DNA of 64,000 nt from Linum tenue. Taxonomy: Eukaryota > Streptophyta > Magnoliopsida > Malpighiales > Linaceae. The stretch is taken from positions 14,406,150 through 14,470,149 of the forward strand of contig CAMGYJ010000004.1 of the NCBI GenBank assembly GCA_946122785.1, read 5' to 3'. The first letter of the stretch is position 1; the number at the start of each line of letters is the position of its first letter. This document shows, one piece after another, positions 34,501 to 46,222 of this stretch. The translations under genes and the position numbers were made by a program. The notes under the pieces are model-generated. The model was not told the DNA's origin. It did not search any database and saw only the letters and a program-made list of their open reading frames with translations.

Positions 34501-35992
34501 AATCAAGATGGGGCAATTAGAAGACCCAGAGTGCATAAAAGCACGAGAGAATATTGAAGCAGGCAATGGGAACGGGTATGTGTTGGAAGATGGCATACTC
34601 AAAATGAATGGACGAATGTGGGTACCAAAAGTGAAGGAGTTAAAAAGAGATATCTTGGAGGAAGCACACTCCTCACTTTATGCCATGCACCCAGGGACGA
34701 CAAAAATGTATAATACCATCAAACCACACTTTTGGTGGCAAGGGATGAAACGAGAAGTTGCAGAGCATGTCCAATCGTGTCTTATATGTCAAAATACAAA
34801 GGCTGAACATCGTGCCCCGGCTGGACTCCTGCAACCACTGCCCTTACCAGAATGGAAGTTTGAGAAGATCACAATGGACTTTGTGGCTGGATTTCCACCC
34901 ACCAGGAATGGTAAAGATGTTGTTTGGGTAATTGCAGATCGGATGACAAAAGTCAGCCACTTCATCCCAATAAGGTTTAAGCCAAGCATGGAGGAACTAG
35001 AGAGACTCTACATAGCACATGTGGTGCGGTTACATGGAGTACCAATATCCATTGCGTGAGATAGAGATCCTAGTTTCACCTCCCACTTCTAGAAGAGCTT
35101 GCATGAAGCAATGGGGACAAAACTCAACTTCTCAACTGCATATCATCCCCAGACAGACGGTCAATCAGAAAGGACGATCCTAACTCTAGAGGAAATTTTA
35201 CGAACTTGCATGATGGAAGTGGAAGGAACTTGGACCGATTTACTACCGATGGTAGAGTTTGCTTATAATAACTCATACCATAGTAGTATCCAGGCTGCTC
35301 CTTTTGAAGCACTTTATGGTCGGAAGTGCCGAACACCTCTATGTTGGGATATATAGGGCACTCGAGTTCTTTCCGGACCGGAAATGATTCAAGAAACTAT
35401 GGATAAGGTCAAAGTGATCAAAGAGAGACCACGAGTAGCTCAAGATCGCCAGAAACTTTAAGCCGACGGGAGAGCTCGAGAAGTAAGTTATGATGTGGGA
35501 GAAAAGGTGTTCCTAAAGGTATCACCATGGAAGGGATTAATGAGGTTTGGAAAGAAGGGGAAGTTGGCACCTCGTTACATTGGCCCTTATGACATTATTG
35601 CCAAAATTGGACCGGTAGCTTACAAACTGGATTTACCTACTGAGCTGGAGAAGATTCACAATATTTTTCACGTGAGTATGTTGAAGAAGTATCATGTGGA
35701 TCCCTCTCATGTCATACAACAAGAAGATATGATCCTGGAACCTGATTTGACTTACGAAGAGAGGCCAGTGAGTATCGTGGACCAACAGATACGAGTGCTA
35801 AGGAACAAGCGCATCCCGATGCTTATGGTCATTTGGAGAAATCACGAAGGTGAAGCAGCAACTTGGGAAACTGAAGAAAGTATGATGAAGAAATACCCTG
35901 AGTTAGTCAAAGTATACTCTACGAGTATGCGTCTAACTAATGGTTGTAGTATTCAATCGACAATGTCGATAGTGTATCGAATTTCTGAATAA
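31527..35992 (+). pseudogene. Gag-pol of a Ty3/gypsy chromovirus (Tekay/Del-like), many breaks
   Basis: Domains in order: gag from 31533 ([23 protein letters not shown]), zinc knuckle at residues 252-265, protease near 32600 ([12 protein letters not shown]), RT 33130-33950 (with FIDDILIYS), RNase H 34020-34480 ([30 protein letters not shown]), integrase 34480-35700 (HHCC from HSSLYAMHPGTTK to CLICQ; core with MDFVAGFP) and a C-terminal chromodomain near 35770-35920 (RNKRIPMLMVIWRNHEGEAA). Breaks: TAA at 33324, a frameshift near 34000, then in-frame TGA 34481, TGA 35057, TAG 35090, TAG 35354 and TAA 35459. The knuckle has Arg260 where His is expected and the protease has Asn362 in place of the catalytic Asp. 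The true gag start may lie upstream. This copy cannot encode active enzymes. Confidence 0.93.
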
Positions 35993-36044
35993 AAAGTCAT
36001 AAGAGACTTTTATTATACTATTTAATTTCGGGGACGAAATCCAA

Positions 36045-36059
36045 TTAAGAAGGGGAGAG
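36045..36059 (+). other. Polypurine tract of the chromovirus
   Basis: AATTAAGAAGGGGAGAGT immediately precedes the LTR start TGTAACATCC at 36061; the upstream motif TTCGGGGACGAAATCC is typical for this lineage. Confidence 0.8.
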
Positions 36060-36060
36060 T

Positions 36061-38770
36061 TGTAACATCCCGTATCTGGGTTAAATCTCACATCAAACCA
36101 GTTCGACGTTGGAACAAAGAACACCAACAATAGTAGGAATGAATTCTACTGGTTTGGAAGAACAATGAGTACTCGTCAATTAAAGACGTGATAAATCGAG
36201 AGAATAAATATGACATGAATGAATTATGATAAGGGCGAAAATACGAACAAGTGAGCTCAGACGTTGACAGATTCTGATGTGATAAAAAAATATATTCAAC
36301 GCCAAGATTCAAACCAACAACATAAAGGTACACAATCATCACCATTTACCAGTTAGGTTGCACACTATTTGTGCATAAATTTCATAGTAAACATTATTAA
36401 TTACTATCTGACGAGATCAGATTCTGAAGAAACAAATGAAGCTCTCCCTTAGTGACGTAACTTCTGTCCAAAATGATTGAATCCATCCCATTACATTAAC
36501 TCACCACCAACATGTATTATAATTTATGTGTAAGGATACAAGGAGGAGGGAGAGCCACGTCTCTCTCTTTTAGTTTGATATTTATAAAGGAAACGCAACA
36601 CCAACCCACCATTTCCATGAGCTGCACTAGCACTAGGGTCTGGATTTGAAATTAATGCCTCCCAACTGTATGTTCATCCATTGAATAAGGACGACGCCGG
36701 AATGTTATATATAGTGAGAACCAAAGCTCAACACAAGGAAGGAAATAGGGAGAGAGAGATCAGTAAGAGTGTTGAGATTTCTAGGGTTTGGGAGGTCGCC
36801 ATAAGGGTCTGGGGAGGTCCCCCACGAAGCTAGAAGCGTCGTTGAAGCCTTGTCGGAGCCTCGCCGGAGTTTCATCGGTATCCCGTGACGGCGACGACGT
36901 CAACTCCGAACTCAACCATTTTGTGAGTGGTTGGTAACGTTACGAAGAGGACGATCCCAGGAGCACGCACGTTTCGACGGAATCAATTTTCGACGTCGGA
37001 TGAGTGAGAAACGATCCTCGCAAGTTGGCCACGTAGAACTGTCAGTTTCTGAAAGTCAGGTACTGTTTCTGTCAATTCGAAAGGTTTGAGGACTGGAGGG
37101 ACTTTTTCCATAGGAAGGGTCAACGACCCTTTTCACTGGAAAATGTTATTTCCATTAAATGGAATTTCGAGAACTGGAAAATGTTATTTCCAAACGACGA
37201 ACTGTTTTCGCCTACAGGATCGTAGAGACGAGGAGAATTTTATCAAGGAGTATAGGAATTTTTACAGCAGCTGTACAGAGTTGAATTACGTCATAAATAA
37301 GGTGTGTGGACCCTGTGGTGAATAGGCGGTGTTTTACTACGTGCTATGTGTTTAATATTGAAACATAGCCGAGGATTTGACGAAGATAAAATGAAGAATG
37401 TCGTTATTATGATTTGGATACTCGAGTAGAATTGGATGATTCATAATCGAGTATTTGGAATTTACGATTTTGTAATTGATCCCTAAGAATCGTGAAACTC
37501 GTTGAGACTTCGTTGTAATTATTTCAATAATTCATGACGTGATATCAGACCATGAGTTATGTGAAATTACGCCTGCGATTGAATAATTATCCTAATACGA
37601 TTACTTGGGATAATTATTAAACCACGAACGAATTCGTAATAATTTGAATAATGGACAACTACCATAGGAGAATTCTATCTAGGCTAGTGGTTTTTAATCG
37701 AGACCTTCGTGGTACTCGTCCACTTACCTAGGAATTCACCCGGTGAAATCTTTTGGGAATATGGTTGTAAGAAGTGTACTACGAGTAGTGGCACTCATTC
37801 CTCTTCTCGAAGTTTAACCATGGCAGGTCCACCTTTCAAATTACTCGGTGATTATCACCGATTAAATGGTTAACGAACCATGTACGAGGATTGAAACTGT
37901 CCACTTTATACGTTGAATTTACGATAACAATAAATAGTATGCGTGATATGTACAAATTACCTTATGGCATACACTTGGTAATCACACCAAGATCGATTGA
38001 GATTGATGATTATTATATTGAGATTATGATGAGAATGATGATTTTATATGATGTTCATATTAATCACATAGACTTAGAAAGGGCCTGCATTTACCCCCAA
38101 CAATTTGATATTGTTACCGACGATCATTAGGATCGATGAGGCCGGTGGCCAGAGAGATATGATTGTGGTTTCTGATATAACCACTTAGATGATGAGGCTC
38201 GAGCGAGGGTGGATGTATGGTGACCTTGGCGCCCAAATTAATAAAATGGAAATACATTGCACTTGCATATTGTTTGGATATTGGATGCTAGGTTGAGAAT
38301 TATATTAGGTTGAAACTTCAACCTAGATGCCATGATTAGGTGGTTAATCGATTGACGTGGAAAAGATATCCATAGACTTCGCCGTGTAGGAGGGGACATC
38401 GCCACACCTCAGCTAAATTAGTTAGCTGACCCCCTCCCCTTTTGTGTTCAGATCCGCAGCAGAGGAACTAAGCTTGGACGTCAGAGTTGTGCAACTTCTA
38501 CTCCATCATGAGGTAGCAGACGATTGGTCGGAGGAGAGTTTTTACCTATGTTTCATGTTTTAAAACAAGTATCATAAACATGTATTATGTTGAGTTTGAT
38601 TGCATTGAATTTGATCGATTGAGTTATTATGTTTTGTGGATTGTACCAAAGTATGTAAGATGGAGATTTGAGTTTCAACGAACTAGTGTTTGGATTTGAT
38701 GTCTTGAATTGGATGTGTATGTTTAATAAAAGAGATTGGATATTAGTAAATGTGTTAGATTTGATATATA
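36061..38770 (+). repeat. 3' LTR of the chromovirus, interrupted
   Basis: It starts TGTAACATCCCG and runs for about 2.7 kb before a (TA)n tract and inserted DNA at 38778. The LTR end is not here; its likely tail is 61193-61316. A TATA-like GTTATATATAGTGAG lies at about 36703-36718. A small direct repeat, ACTGGAAAATGTTATTTCCA, occurs twice at about 37135 and 37174. The ORFs inside are short and unassigned. Confidence 0.75.
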
Positions 38771-38777
38771 TATATAT

Positions 38778-39960
38778 GGGTTAATACCCTAGTTAGGCCC
38801 CAAGTTTGGCGTAAGTGACAGTTCTAGCCTAATTTTTCTAATAAGACATTTATGACCTACTTTTGAAATTATTAGACAAATTTGACCCAAAATTTTGTTT
38901 GACCGTTAATATTAACAGTCAAACACTATTCCGTTAGGGACTCACCAAAAAATTGCTGATGTAGCAAGCCACGTCATTAAATAATATTATTTTACTTTAT
39001 AATTCAATTAAAATAAAAAATAAAAGATAAAAAATAAAGAAAATCCCCTCTTATTATCCCAAATCCCCAAAGCCCCAAATCCAAACCCTAGGACTTGACG
39101 AAGCTCTACTGCTGCTTCTTCATTCTTCGCTGACCCTCTCTTCTTCCATCATCGATGACTAACACAGCCATGGCCCCGGCGGGTTCGACAACAGCCCGGT
39201 CTGGCTATTCCAGTTGGCTTCCGATGAAGTTGTGGCGTGGCGTGGAACAACCCGGTTTGGTCTCCGGCTGGCGTATCCAAACCCATCCACCGACTAGGAA
39301 GCGGTCGAGAATCTGGGCGGATCGGAAACGACGATACCGGAGTTATTACCATTACCAACAACAAGGGATACTCTGTTTCCGAGTTTGGGATTCTCAGCCT
39401 CGCCGTTGAAGTACTTGGTGGCGTCGAAAATGCTGATCTCGACACGGAATCGTCGATCGGGTTCGTGAGCTGGAGGTAGAAGGAGAAAGAAGCGTCGAGG
39501 ATGGATGCTGGAAGTTCATGAGAGAAAGGAAAGTAACGAGATGGGGTGGATTCTCCTCCCACGGTCCTGGAATTGCTCTCATCCTTGTGGATCTTTCCAT
39601 GTTGGATTGTTTAATGGGGTATGGTAATGCTCTGGTCCAAGCCTAAAAAACTGAAGTATACGGCAGAGCATGTAACAAGAGGGGATTTGGATTTGGGTCG
39701 GCGAAGAAATGGAGAAGCGGCGGTGGAGCGTCTTAGGGTTTGGATTTTGGGATTTTGGGATAAAGAGGATTTTATTAATTTGCTAATTTTTATTTAATTG
39801 AATTATAAAATTAAAATAATATTATTTAGTGATGTGGCATGCCACATCAGTGATTGTTTGCTGAGTCTAACAAGTGTAACATATATTAACTCATCATTCA
39901 ATCACACCCCAAACTCGATTTAATTCATGGTCTAGATAGAAATATCTCACTAGTAGTACC
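38778..39960. mobile_element. Inverted-repeat element with a GC-rich gene-like interior
   Basis: It begins GGGTTAATACCCTAGTTAGG, next to (TA)n. Two inverted arms of about 135 bp can be paired: 38956-39095 with 39725-39856, sharing for example AAATAATATTATTTTA and TCCAAACCCTA. The right outer end is unclear (a weak ACCCCAAACT match near 39905). The interior (39100-39720) is GC-richer, with overlapping open frames on both strands (for example 39149-39562 minus and 39237-39479 plus). These look like a captured exon or a remnant, and I cannot name the gene. Confidence 0.5.
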
Positions 39961-39964
39961 TGAA

Positions 39965-39990
39965 GTATAGTATACGTCTGACGTACGCCA
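39965..39990 (+). repeat. 26-bp direct repeat, left copy
   Basis: It starts GTATAGTATACGTCTGACGT. An identical copy lies at 61131-61156, outside the opposite end of the 20.7-kb inverted-repeat element. Confidence 0.85.
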
Positions 39991-40017
39991 GTCTGACCCA
40001 TATATATATATATATAT

Positions 40018-40417
40018 GGTGGCGTATTCGGTGCACCCATTTTTTTGGGTGCACTCAGTGCACCCGCCTCATAATTGCCATTCTAATCATGCGATTCATG
40101 TCAAAAGGGTATCAATTGTTGCTTATGATATTATGAACAAGAAGCACATGAATTTGAAAAAAATTCATTCAAAATTTACTTTAATTTGAAGGATTTAGGA
40201 TTTAGGGATTTAGGGTTAGGGTTTAGGTTTACAATTTGGGATTTTGGATTAGGATTCAAAATTGAAGGTTAAGGGGTTAGGGTAATTGATTGATTTGTTA
40301 TGATTCTATGTCATATCATCATATTAGACTGAGAGTACTAATTAAAGTTCAAAATTTGATGTAATATGGACACTTTTAAAGTGCACCAAAAAAAGTGAGT
40401 GCGCCGAAGTAGCCACC
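40018..40417. mobile_element. 400-bp MITE in a (TA)n tract
   Basis: Terminal inverted repeats of about 38 bp: the left starts GGTGGCGTATTCGGTGCACC; the right, in reverse, starts GGTGGCTACTTCGGCGCACT. (TA)n lies on both sides (40001-40017 and 40418-40431), so any TA-type target duplication is hidden. The interior has a short telomere-like run (GGATTTAGGGATTTAGGGT) near 40200. Non-coding. Confidence 0.75.
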
Positions 40418-40431
40418 ATATATATATATAT

Positions 40432-40609
40432 GGCCAGTTCTATCGTACCCCGGGTAAATTCCGGGGTATGGCGTACCTTGATGATCTTAACCGTACGTGT
40501 GATCTCGACGGCTGAGATTAAATTTTATTAAATGATTTGTTTTTTCGGATTTATATTAAATAAAATTACAGATCAACTCATAGAATTAGTTTTTCTTTCA
40601 TTTTAGTCC
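40432..40609 (+). repeat. Left terminal inverted repeat of the 20.7-kb element
   Basis: Pairs with 60909-61088. Includes CCGTACGTGTGATCTCGACG and TTCTTTCATTTTAGTCC-like inner end. Confidence 0.85.
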
Positions 40610-41460
40610 TCTATGTCCGTGGGTTGGTTAGTTTGATTTGGGTTGGGTTTTTTCAATATTTTGATTGAACCCAAATTCAACCACCCCAAAACATAAAGGG
40701 TACCTACCCCATCCAACCTACCACCACTTCGTTCCCCCCCCCCCTCCCGACCCTCTCTTCTCCGCTGCTACACGCCGATACCTTAATCCCCTATCCTCTT
40801 CCCCTGTTCCTCCGTCCTCCGCCGCTAGACGCCGCTAGCCCTCTCCCTACCCTTTCTAATCTCCATTGTCGGCCCCAAATTCATCGCTCACCAACAACTT
40901 AGATTCTCCTTGCGGAAGGGATTTCGAATCCTTGCAACCAGAAGAAGAAGGAAGGGTTCTCCTCTGCTCGCTTTTTCTGGCGATTGGCGTTATGGCTTCT
41001 CGAACGAGTTGCAGAGACCTTCGTCGAAAGAAAAAGGGGTGACCTCCCCACCGGAGAGTCCTCCCACGACGATACAAATGCTCTTTGATGACTCCGACGC
41101 CATTAGCCTCGCTTCCAAGTTCCGTCACTAACAGATCAACGGCGGCGCCTCAATGTTCTATCATTGATGATGTCAAACCTTCCTGGGTCAAGTTCTGCGA
41201 ATTTTGTTTATCGCACATATTTGTGTTAAAACTAGATATGCCATACCCTCAAAATCAATAATAGGACCATGTTGTATCGGTATGCTATTATGGAAATTTT
41301 GTAGATTTATGTGGAGCAGAAAACTGAAGTTTGAATTTGAAAAGAAAAAGAACTGAAATTTGAATTACGCCGAGGAAGAAGACGATCGAAGTGAAGCTTC
41401 TGATCGTTTCTCAACCACTCACGAGATGGAATGTGGGCTAGTTTCCATAAACTTAGCATA
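40610..41460. other. TIR-proximal GC-rich patch, possible captured gene piece
   Basis: 40690-41150 is GC-rich with overlapping frames (40856-41128 minus, 40910-41131 plus), like the 5' region of a plant gene. No protein could be identified. Confidence 0.35.
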
Positions 41461-41464
41461 CAAA

Positions 41465-41560
41465 CAAGAAACGTTGGCAAACTTAGTGGTTAAGCTAGTA
41501 GTTTACTATTAAGTTTGCTAGAATAGGTGTAGGGTTCGAATACTAGTTTCAACCATTATA
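41465..41560 (+). repeat. tRNA-like SINE head
   Basis: TTGGCAAACTTAGTGGTTAAG resembles a pol III A box and GGGTTCGAATACT a B box, about 60 bp apart, followed by an AT-rich tail. It could be a worn tRNA-derived SINE. Confidence 0.4.
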
Positions 41561-43513
41561 TTTAGTTTTTTTATAATTTCATTTGAAATCACTTGTTCAT
41601 AGTTGATTACCCTCTCCTTGCTAGTCAAGTTTTTGGAAAAAATTTCATTTTTCTATTTAGAATTTTATTTTACAACTATTCATAAATAGTAATTCTACAC
41701 AACATGTCATTTTTGTCACACACCACCGTTGTGCCCACCTCCACCTTGCAACTTTGCGTTAACCCAAAACTAGTACAAAGGACTAGTACATCCCAAAACA
41801 AACCTTTGCTAAACCACGTGAAAGGGCATTTGTAGTGCAGTCTAGTGACTAAGTTTGAAATTCTGCCTTGACAAACTTATAAACGTGAAAGCTCCATGTT
41901 CCGAATGGTTCAATATTCTGCCTTGACACTGATGCGTGTAAAATGGATTGGTTGTTATTATAAAAGAGATGCAGGATGCAGTGTTGCTTTAAAAAAATTT
42001 GTAGCGTAAACGATTTCATATACTAAGACGCATGTAACATAGTATATAACATTATAGTTGAAAAGTGAGACTTGACATCGATAGAAGTTTTACATTGATA
42101 GAAGTTTGTCGGTTGAGGTAGAATGTCTTGTTCCTTATAAATATATTTATATCAGGCACTTTCATGACATCGATACCTATGGCCAAGTCACGATGAGGTT
42201 ATGATAGATCAAGGAAGATCTTATGCGATTTTTGTCGGAGATGATCCTCTCACGCGGAACAATTGTTCTTTGTCATTCTAGAGGATCAGTGAAATTCGCT
42301 AGACAGCTAAAGTACCATAGGTTGTTTTGAGATCCTAATTATTAGTTCACTATCGATTCGGATTATTTGTTGTCTAAATAACCTAATCGATTGATTAAAA
42401 AGGCCTCGTATTTTTTGGCCATTAAAAAGGCCTCATGTGAATTCGAACATGCCTTTTGTACCAGGCCCAATAAGGCCCTTAGCAATAGCAGATCGGCGGC
42501 ACAACGCCTTTTCGCATTATTTGTACTAGCGCAGGGCCCGGCCCGTTGGGCGGGTAAACTAGCCATAGCGACGGTTGGATCAAACAAATACAAAAACCAA
42601 AAAAAAAAAACAATAAAAACCTCCCACCCACCCGAAGACGGTTTAACTCCCTTCTTCCTTTCCCTCCTCCATCGCTCTCACCTACCCTCCAGTCACTCCA
42701 CAGAAACCTGACCATCCACATCCCCAACCCGCCATCTTCTGCTTCTCCTGCTTCCCGCTCCCTCCGCAAACCCCGACCCTCCCACTACGCTCGCTCATTC
42801 TCCCTCGTCGAACAACCCTACCGTCGAATCACCACTCGCGCGGACTCCAACAACGGCACCGAGTCACGACGTCACTATTCACTCGCCGGCGAGAAAACCA
42901 ACAGTCCAACCAAGCCATTGCATGCACTCATGTTCCAGCCCTCCCTGACTGACCGATATTAGTACCATCTCTACATCTCCAGGAGGTAAGTTCTAAAGTC
43001 TTACCGCGTAAAGACCCAGCCGAAGACGTTTCAACTCCCTTCCTCCCTGACGCCTTCTTCTGCTCTGCTCACTCTCCGGCCAACAAAGCAACTGGAAACC
43101 CATTCCAGTGCATGCACTCATTTTCCAGGCCTTCTCTCTGCCTGATCGACGTTAGCCCTATCTCAGCATCTCTAAAAGGTAATTTCTAAAACCCTACCTC
43201 GGCAAAATCTCCCCTTTCCTCTCATCAAGAACTTCAACCAATTTTTCCAGACCACTCATCAATTACATTCGCTTGCTGGCCTTCAAATTAGGTTTCTCCA
43301 GATCTACTACAATCTTATCATCCAGAATTTGTTTTTTTTTTAGTTCGATACTCCAAGGAAACTTTGTATGTTTGTATTGACACATTCATGTATTGGGTTG
43401 CTATTGTTTGTGTATATTCGGGTTTACATAATTAGTTGATTAGTTTTACAGCTCTAACATTTGTTGATAGAGTTGCTAATATTGCTACTAATCTAAATTA
43501 TAGATTCTTTTCC
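41561..43513. other. No gene; duplicated 5'-UTR-like blocks near the end
   Basis: 41.6-42.6 kb has nothing recognisable. At 42620-43210 two diverged copies of a 120-150 bp block (GCATGCACTCATGTTCCAG at about 42927; GCATGCACTCATTTTCCAG at about 43110) each end in a GGTAA/GTAAGT-like donor. They look like duplicated non-coding first exons of the gene at 43514. Confidence 0.45.
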
Positions 43514-44044
43514 ATGGGAGACTTCGTTTCAAATCTGCAATATGAAGTTGCCGCAAGAATTTGGGACAATGTAGAAACGATAGATCTTATCCCTATGCAA
43601 TTGGATGTTGCTAATCAGGTGAATCAGATAACATGTATTTTATCTATCCGGAATCTATATTTTATCTAAAGAATTTGCATCTAATTTGGTCTTATTTTGA
43701 ACTCCTTATGTTTTGGCTTGTACCAGGGCAAGTCATACATTTTCAATGGCTGGGTCACAGAATTGAGGAGATCTTGGCATGCCGACTCCAGCATATACTT
43801 GCTTCACTTGACAATTGAAGATTTTATCACCGATCTTGAGGTCGTATTTCCATCAGCTTACTTACGGCGACTCATGTCTGCTGTTGTTGGTCCTGATGAG
43901 ATGGAAGATGTGGAGTACATTCCACTACTCAACAGGATTGGTGAGTCGCCATATAGGGTCTTGGTCACATTCGGACCTTGGAACAACGTGGAGAATCGTC
44001 TTGATCTCTTCTTGGTTAAGTTGTTCCCGATTTTAGATGACTAA
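43514..44044 (+). CDS. Two-exon gene for a 140-aa protein of unknown function (possible OB-fold)
   Basis: Exon 1 is 43514-43618 (35 codons, starting MGDFVSNLQYEVAARIWDNV). The intron is 43619-43726 with a GT donor and a pyrimidine-rich TTGTACCAG acceptor. Exon 2 is 43727-44044. The joined frame is open, 140 residues. The order GKSYIFNGWVTELR then IYLLHLTIEDFITDLEVVF resembles a beta-barrel of the type found in RPA-like OB-folds, but this is a visual impression and not a family call. There is no signal peptide. The 3' part and following sequence are duplicated at 44508. Confidence 0.6.
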
Positions 44045-44507
44045 GTAGCGTAGGGTATTATTAATATAATCGGATTAATGTTAGTAATGGTCCACCTCGC
44101 TCTAATTTCGAATTATCTAACCGCGTAATGGATATGTGAACGCAAATATTTTTTGAAAGGTTATTATCCTTTTGAGGTGGTCCTTCATGTAACCATATTT
44201 TGAGCATCATATAATTTTGCTCTTTGTTTACTGTCACCTTCCTTGCTATTTGTTAATTCCTTTTAAATTGTTGTACTCTAGAGTTTAGAGTTGGAACTCG
44301 CTGCCAATGCATTTAGGAAGCCGCCCAAACAAAATAAAAAAAACCCCACAGGCCCAATTTAGATAGGTGAATTTGGAATGTATCAGCCTGCCTGGGTGTA
44401 GTCATTTGCCATGGGTTTTGCCAAAACTCTGGGCCCGATTAATTCATGAGCCACATAGGGAATAAGCCCATTTTTCCTTGGAACGACGTCACTACTGAAT
44501 ATGAAAA

Positions 44508-44870
44508 TGCCTTCTGTTGCCAGTCCTTCTGAGATTGAAAATGCGGAGTATGTTACACTACTGAATATGATTGGTGAGAAGGCATATAAAGTCTTGGTTA
44601 CATTCGGTCCTTGGAACGACGTGGAGCATTTTTCTGATCTTTTTTTGGTTAAGTTGTTCCCGGCTTTAGATAACTAAGTAGCATTGGGTATTATTAATAT
44701 GATAGGATTAATGTTAGTAATGCTCCACCTTTCTGTAGTTTCTAATGATCTATTAGCGTAATGGTTATGTGAACGCTAATATCTTTTGTAACTGTATTAT
44801 CCTTTTGAGATGGTACTTGATGTAACATATGAATTTAATTTAGTTATGTTACTTTGAACAAATTACTCAT
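44508..44870 (+). pseudogene. Partial duplicate of the 140-aa gene (3' end and 3' flank)
   Basis: 44510-44676 matches the last part of exon 2 (EIENAEYVTLLNMIGEKAYK in place of EMEDVEYIPLLNRIGESPYR). The match continues into the 3' flank (GGGTATTATTAATATGATAG against GGGTATTATTAATATAATCG). Exon 1 and the start of exon 2 are absent, so it is a truncated tandem copy. Confidence 0.75.
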
Positions 44871-46222
44871 AGTAGATGTGACGGGATAAGCATTGATCCA
44901 AACGTGACCAGATAAGAGACGGAACGTCTTGAGCTGGCGATTTCACCGTTAGAGCAGGCAGGCTAGAGATCCAAATTGGGGACCCTTTCCTCTTCCTCTA
45001 TGATAATTAGAACCACAAAATTAAAATGTCAGAACCCTAAATCATAAGAAAGTACCAATAATGGCTCTAAGATTCACGCTAATTAGTCAGGGGCGGAGCT
45101 ACAGCAGCCTTCGGGGGGGCCCCGGCCCCCCCGAGAATTTTGAAAGTCGCGTGTAAAAGTTCGGTATTAGACGTATAAAATAAATGTTAAGTATAAAAAT
45201 ATCCAACGTGAAACAAAACAATAAAAGTCTCTGTAGTCTAGTGGATTCTCGCCTTGCCCTCTCACCTGGTGGTCAAGGTTTCGATCCTTGTGGGAAGCAG
45301 CATATTTTTTTATCACTAGCTATTTTGGTAATCAGTTTATGTTTTATTTAGTGATCAAATGCTTTATGTTTGTCAAGCAAAGAAACTAAATGTAACTCAA
45401 CCATCACTTCCTTTGCTACGTGCATGTCATTGGAGAAACTCTCCATGGGTGGTCAACTAGGGTGACTCAGCTTGTTACTAGTTTGGTCTATACCCGACCA
45501 TGAGAGGAAAAATGGGGTGGAAATACATAGTTGCCTCATTACTTTCCACGTGGGTTTGCCATGGGAGTGCACTTGGATCTCTTGGGTGGTATGTAAAAGA
45601 AACAAATAATACAAAACACTAGCAAATGATTAATTACTTGAAACGACAATTATACCTTTGCTTGGCTCTCCAACGTGTGGTGAGGGAATAGAGGGCATGG
45701 TAACTTTGTGTTCTTGATCGGTAAACTATTTTTGGTTAAAGTGTTTAATTAAAAGATGTCGGTTTAATACGGGGTCTATCAAATTTTTTTGGAAGATTAG
45801 TCATTAATTTGTTAGCATTAAGTTGGAGATTATCCATTAATTTGCTTCGTTGGGCTTAATCCTTATTATAGCCAAAATCAGCCTCCAAATTTGAGGTCCA
45901 CATGATTGCAATTGTGAGTTGAGCAAAGAAGAATAAAATAAGTAGTTGTGGCGGACAGATTTCATTACAAAATAGGAATGTGATAGAGAGTTTGGACCGA
46001 AATCCAGGAAGGATTGTAGGCTAGTCTAAGAGAACCTGGAGCCACCAAAAACAACAAACCCAAAAAAAAAGAAGCAAGGAAAAAAAAAACACCACCAAAC
46101 CCCACCACCGACACCCACCATCAGATGCACAACGATAACAGACAAAACCGAAAGAGAAAGACCACATGCAAGAACAAATGCTAGTAGTGTTTTTAGAATT
46201 GAGAGCATAAAATTCAGACATC
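44871..46222. other. No gene; isolated hAT-type end and tRNA-Glu-like sequence
   Basis: CAGGGGCGGAGCTA at about 45089-45102, followed by a near-palindromic G/C run, is a common end of another plant hAT/MITE group; no partner end is seen. The rest is AT-rich and non-coding. Confidence 0.4.
45228..45302 (+). repeat. tRNA-Glu-derived sequence (SINE-like)
   Basis: CTGTAGTCTAGTGGATTCTC is close to the A-box arm of tRNA-Glu, CTCTCACC matches its anticodon region, and GGTTTCGATCC is a B box. The acceptor stem does not pair, so it is not a working tRNA. It is probably the head of a SINE or part of a MITE. Confidence 0.5.

Noticed and set aside
39149..39562. 137-codon minus-strand ORF as a gene
   Set aside because: Overlapping open frames exist on the plus strand over the same bases, and it lies inside an inverted-repeat element; treated as a possible captured fragment only.
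45228..45302. Functional tRNA-Glu gene
   Set aside because: A- and B-box words are present but the acceptor and anticodon stems do not pair.
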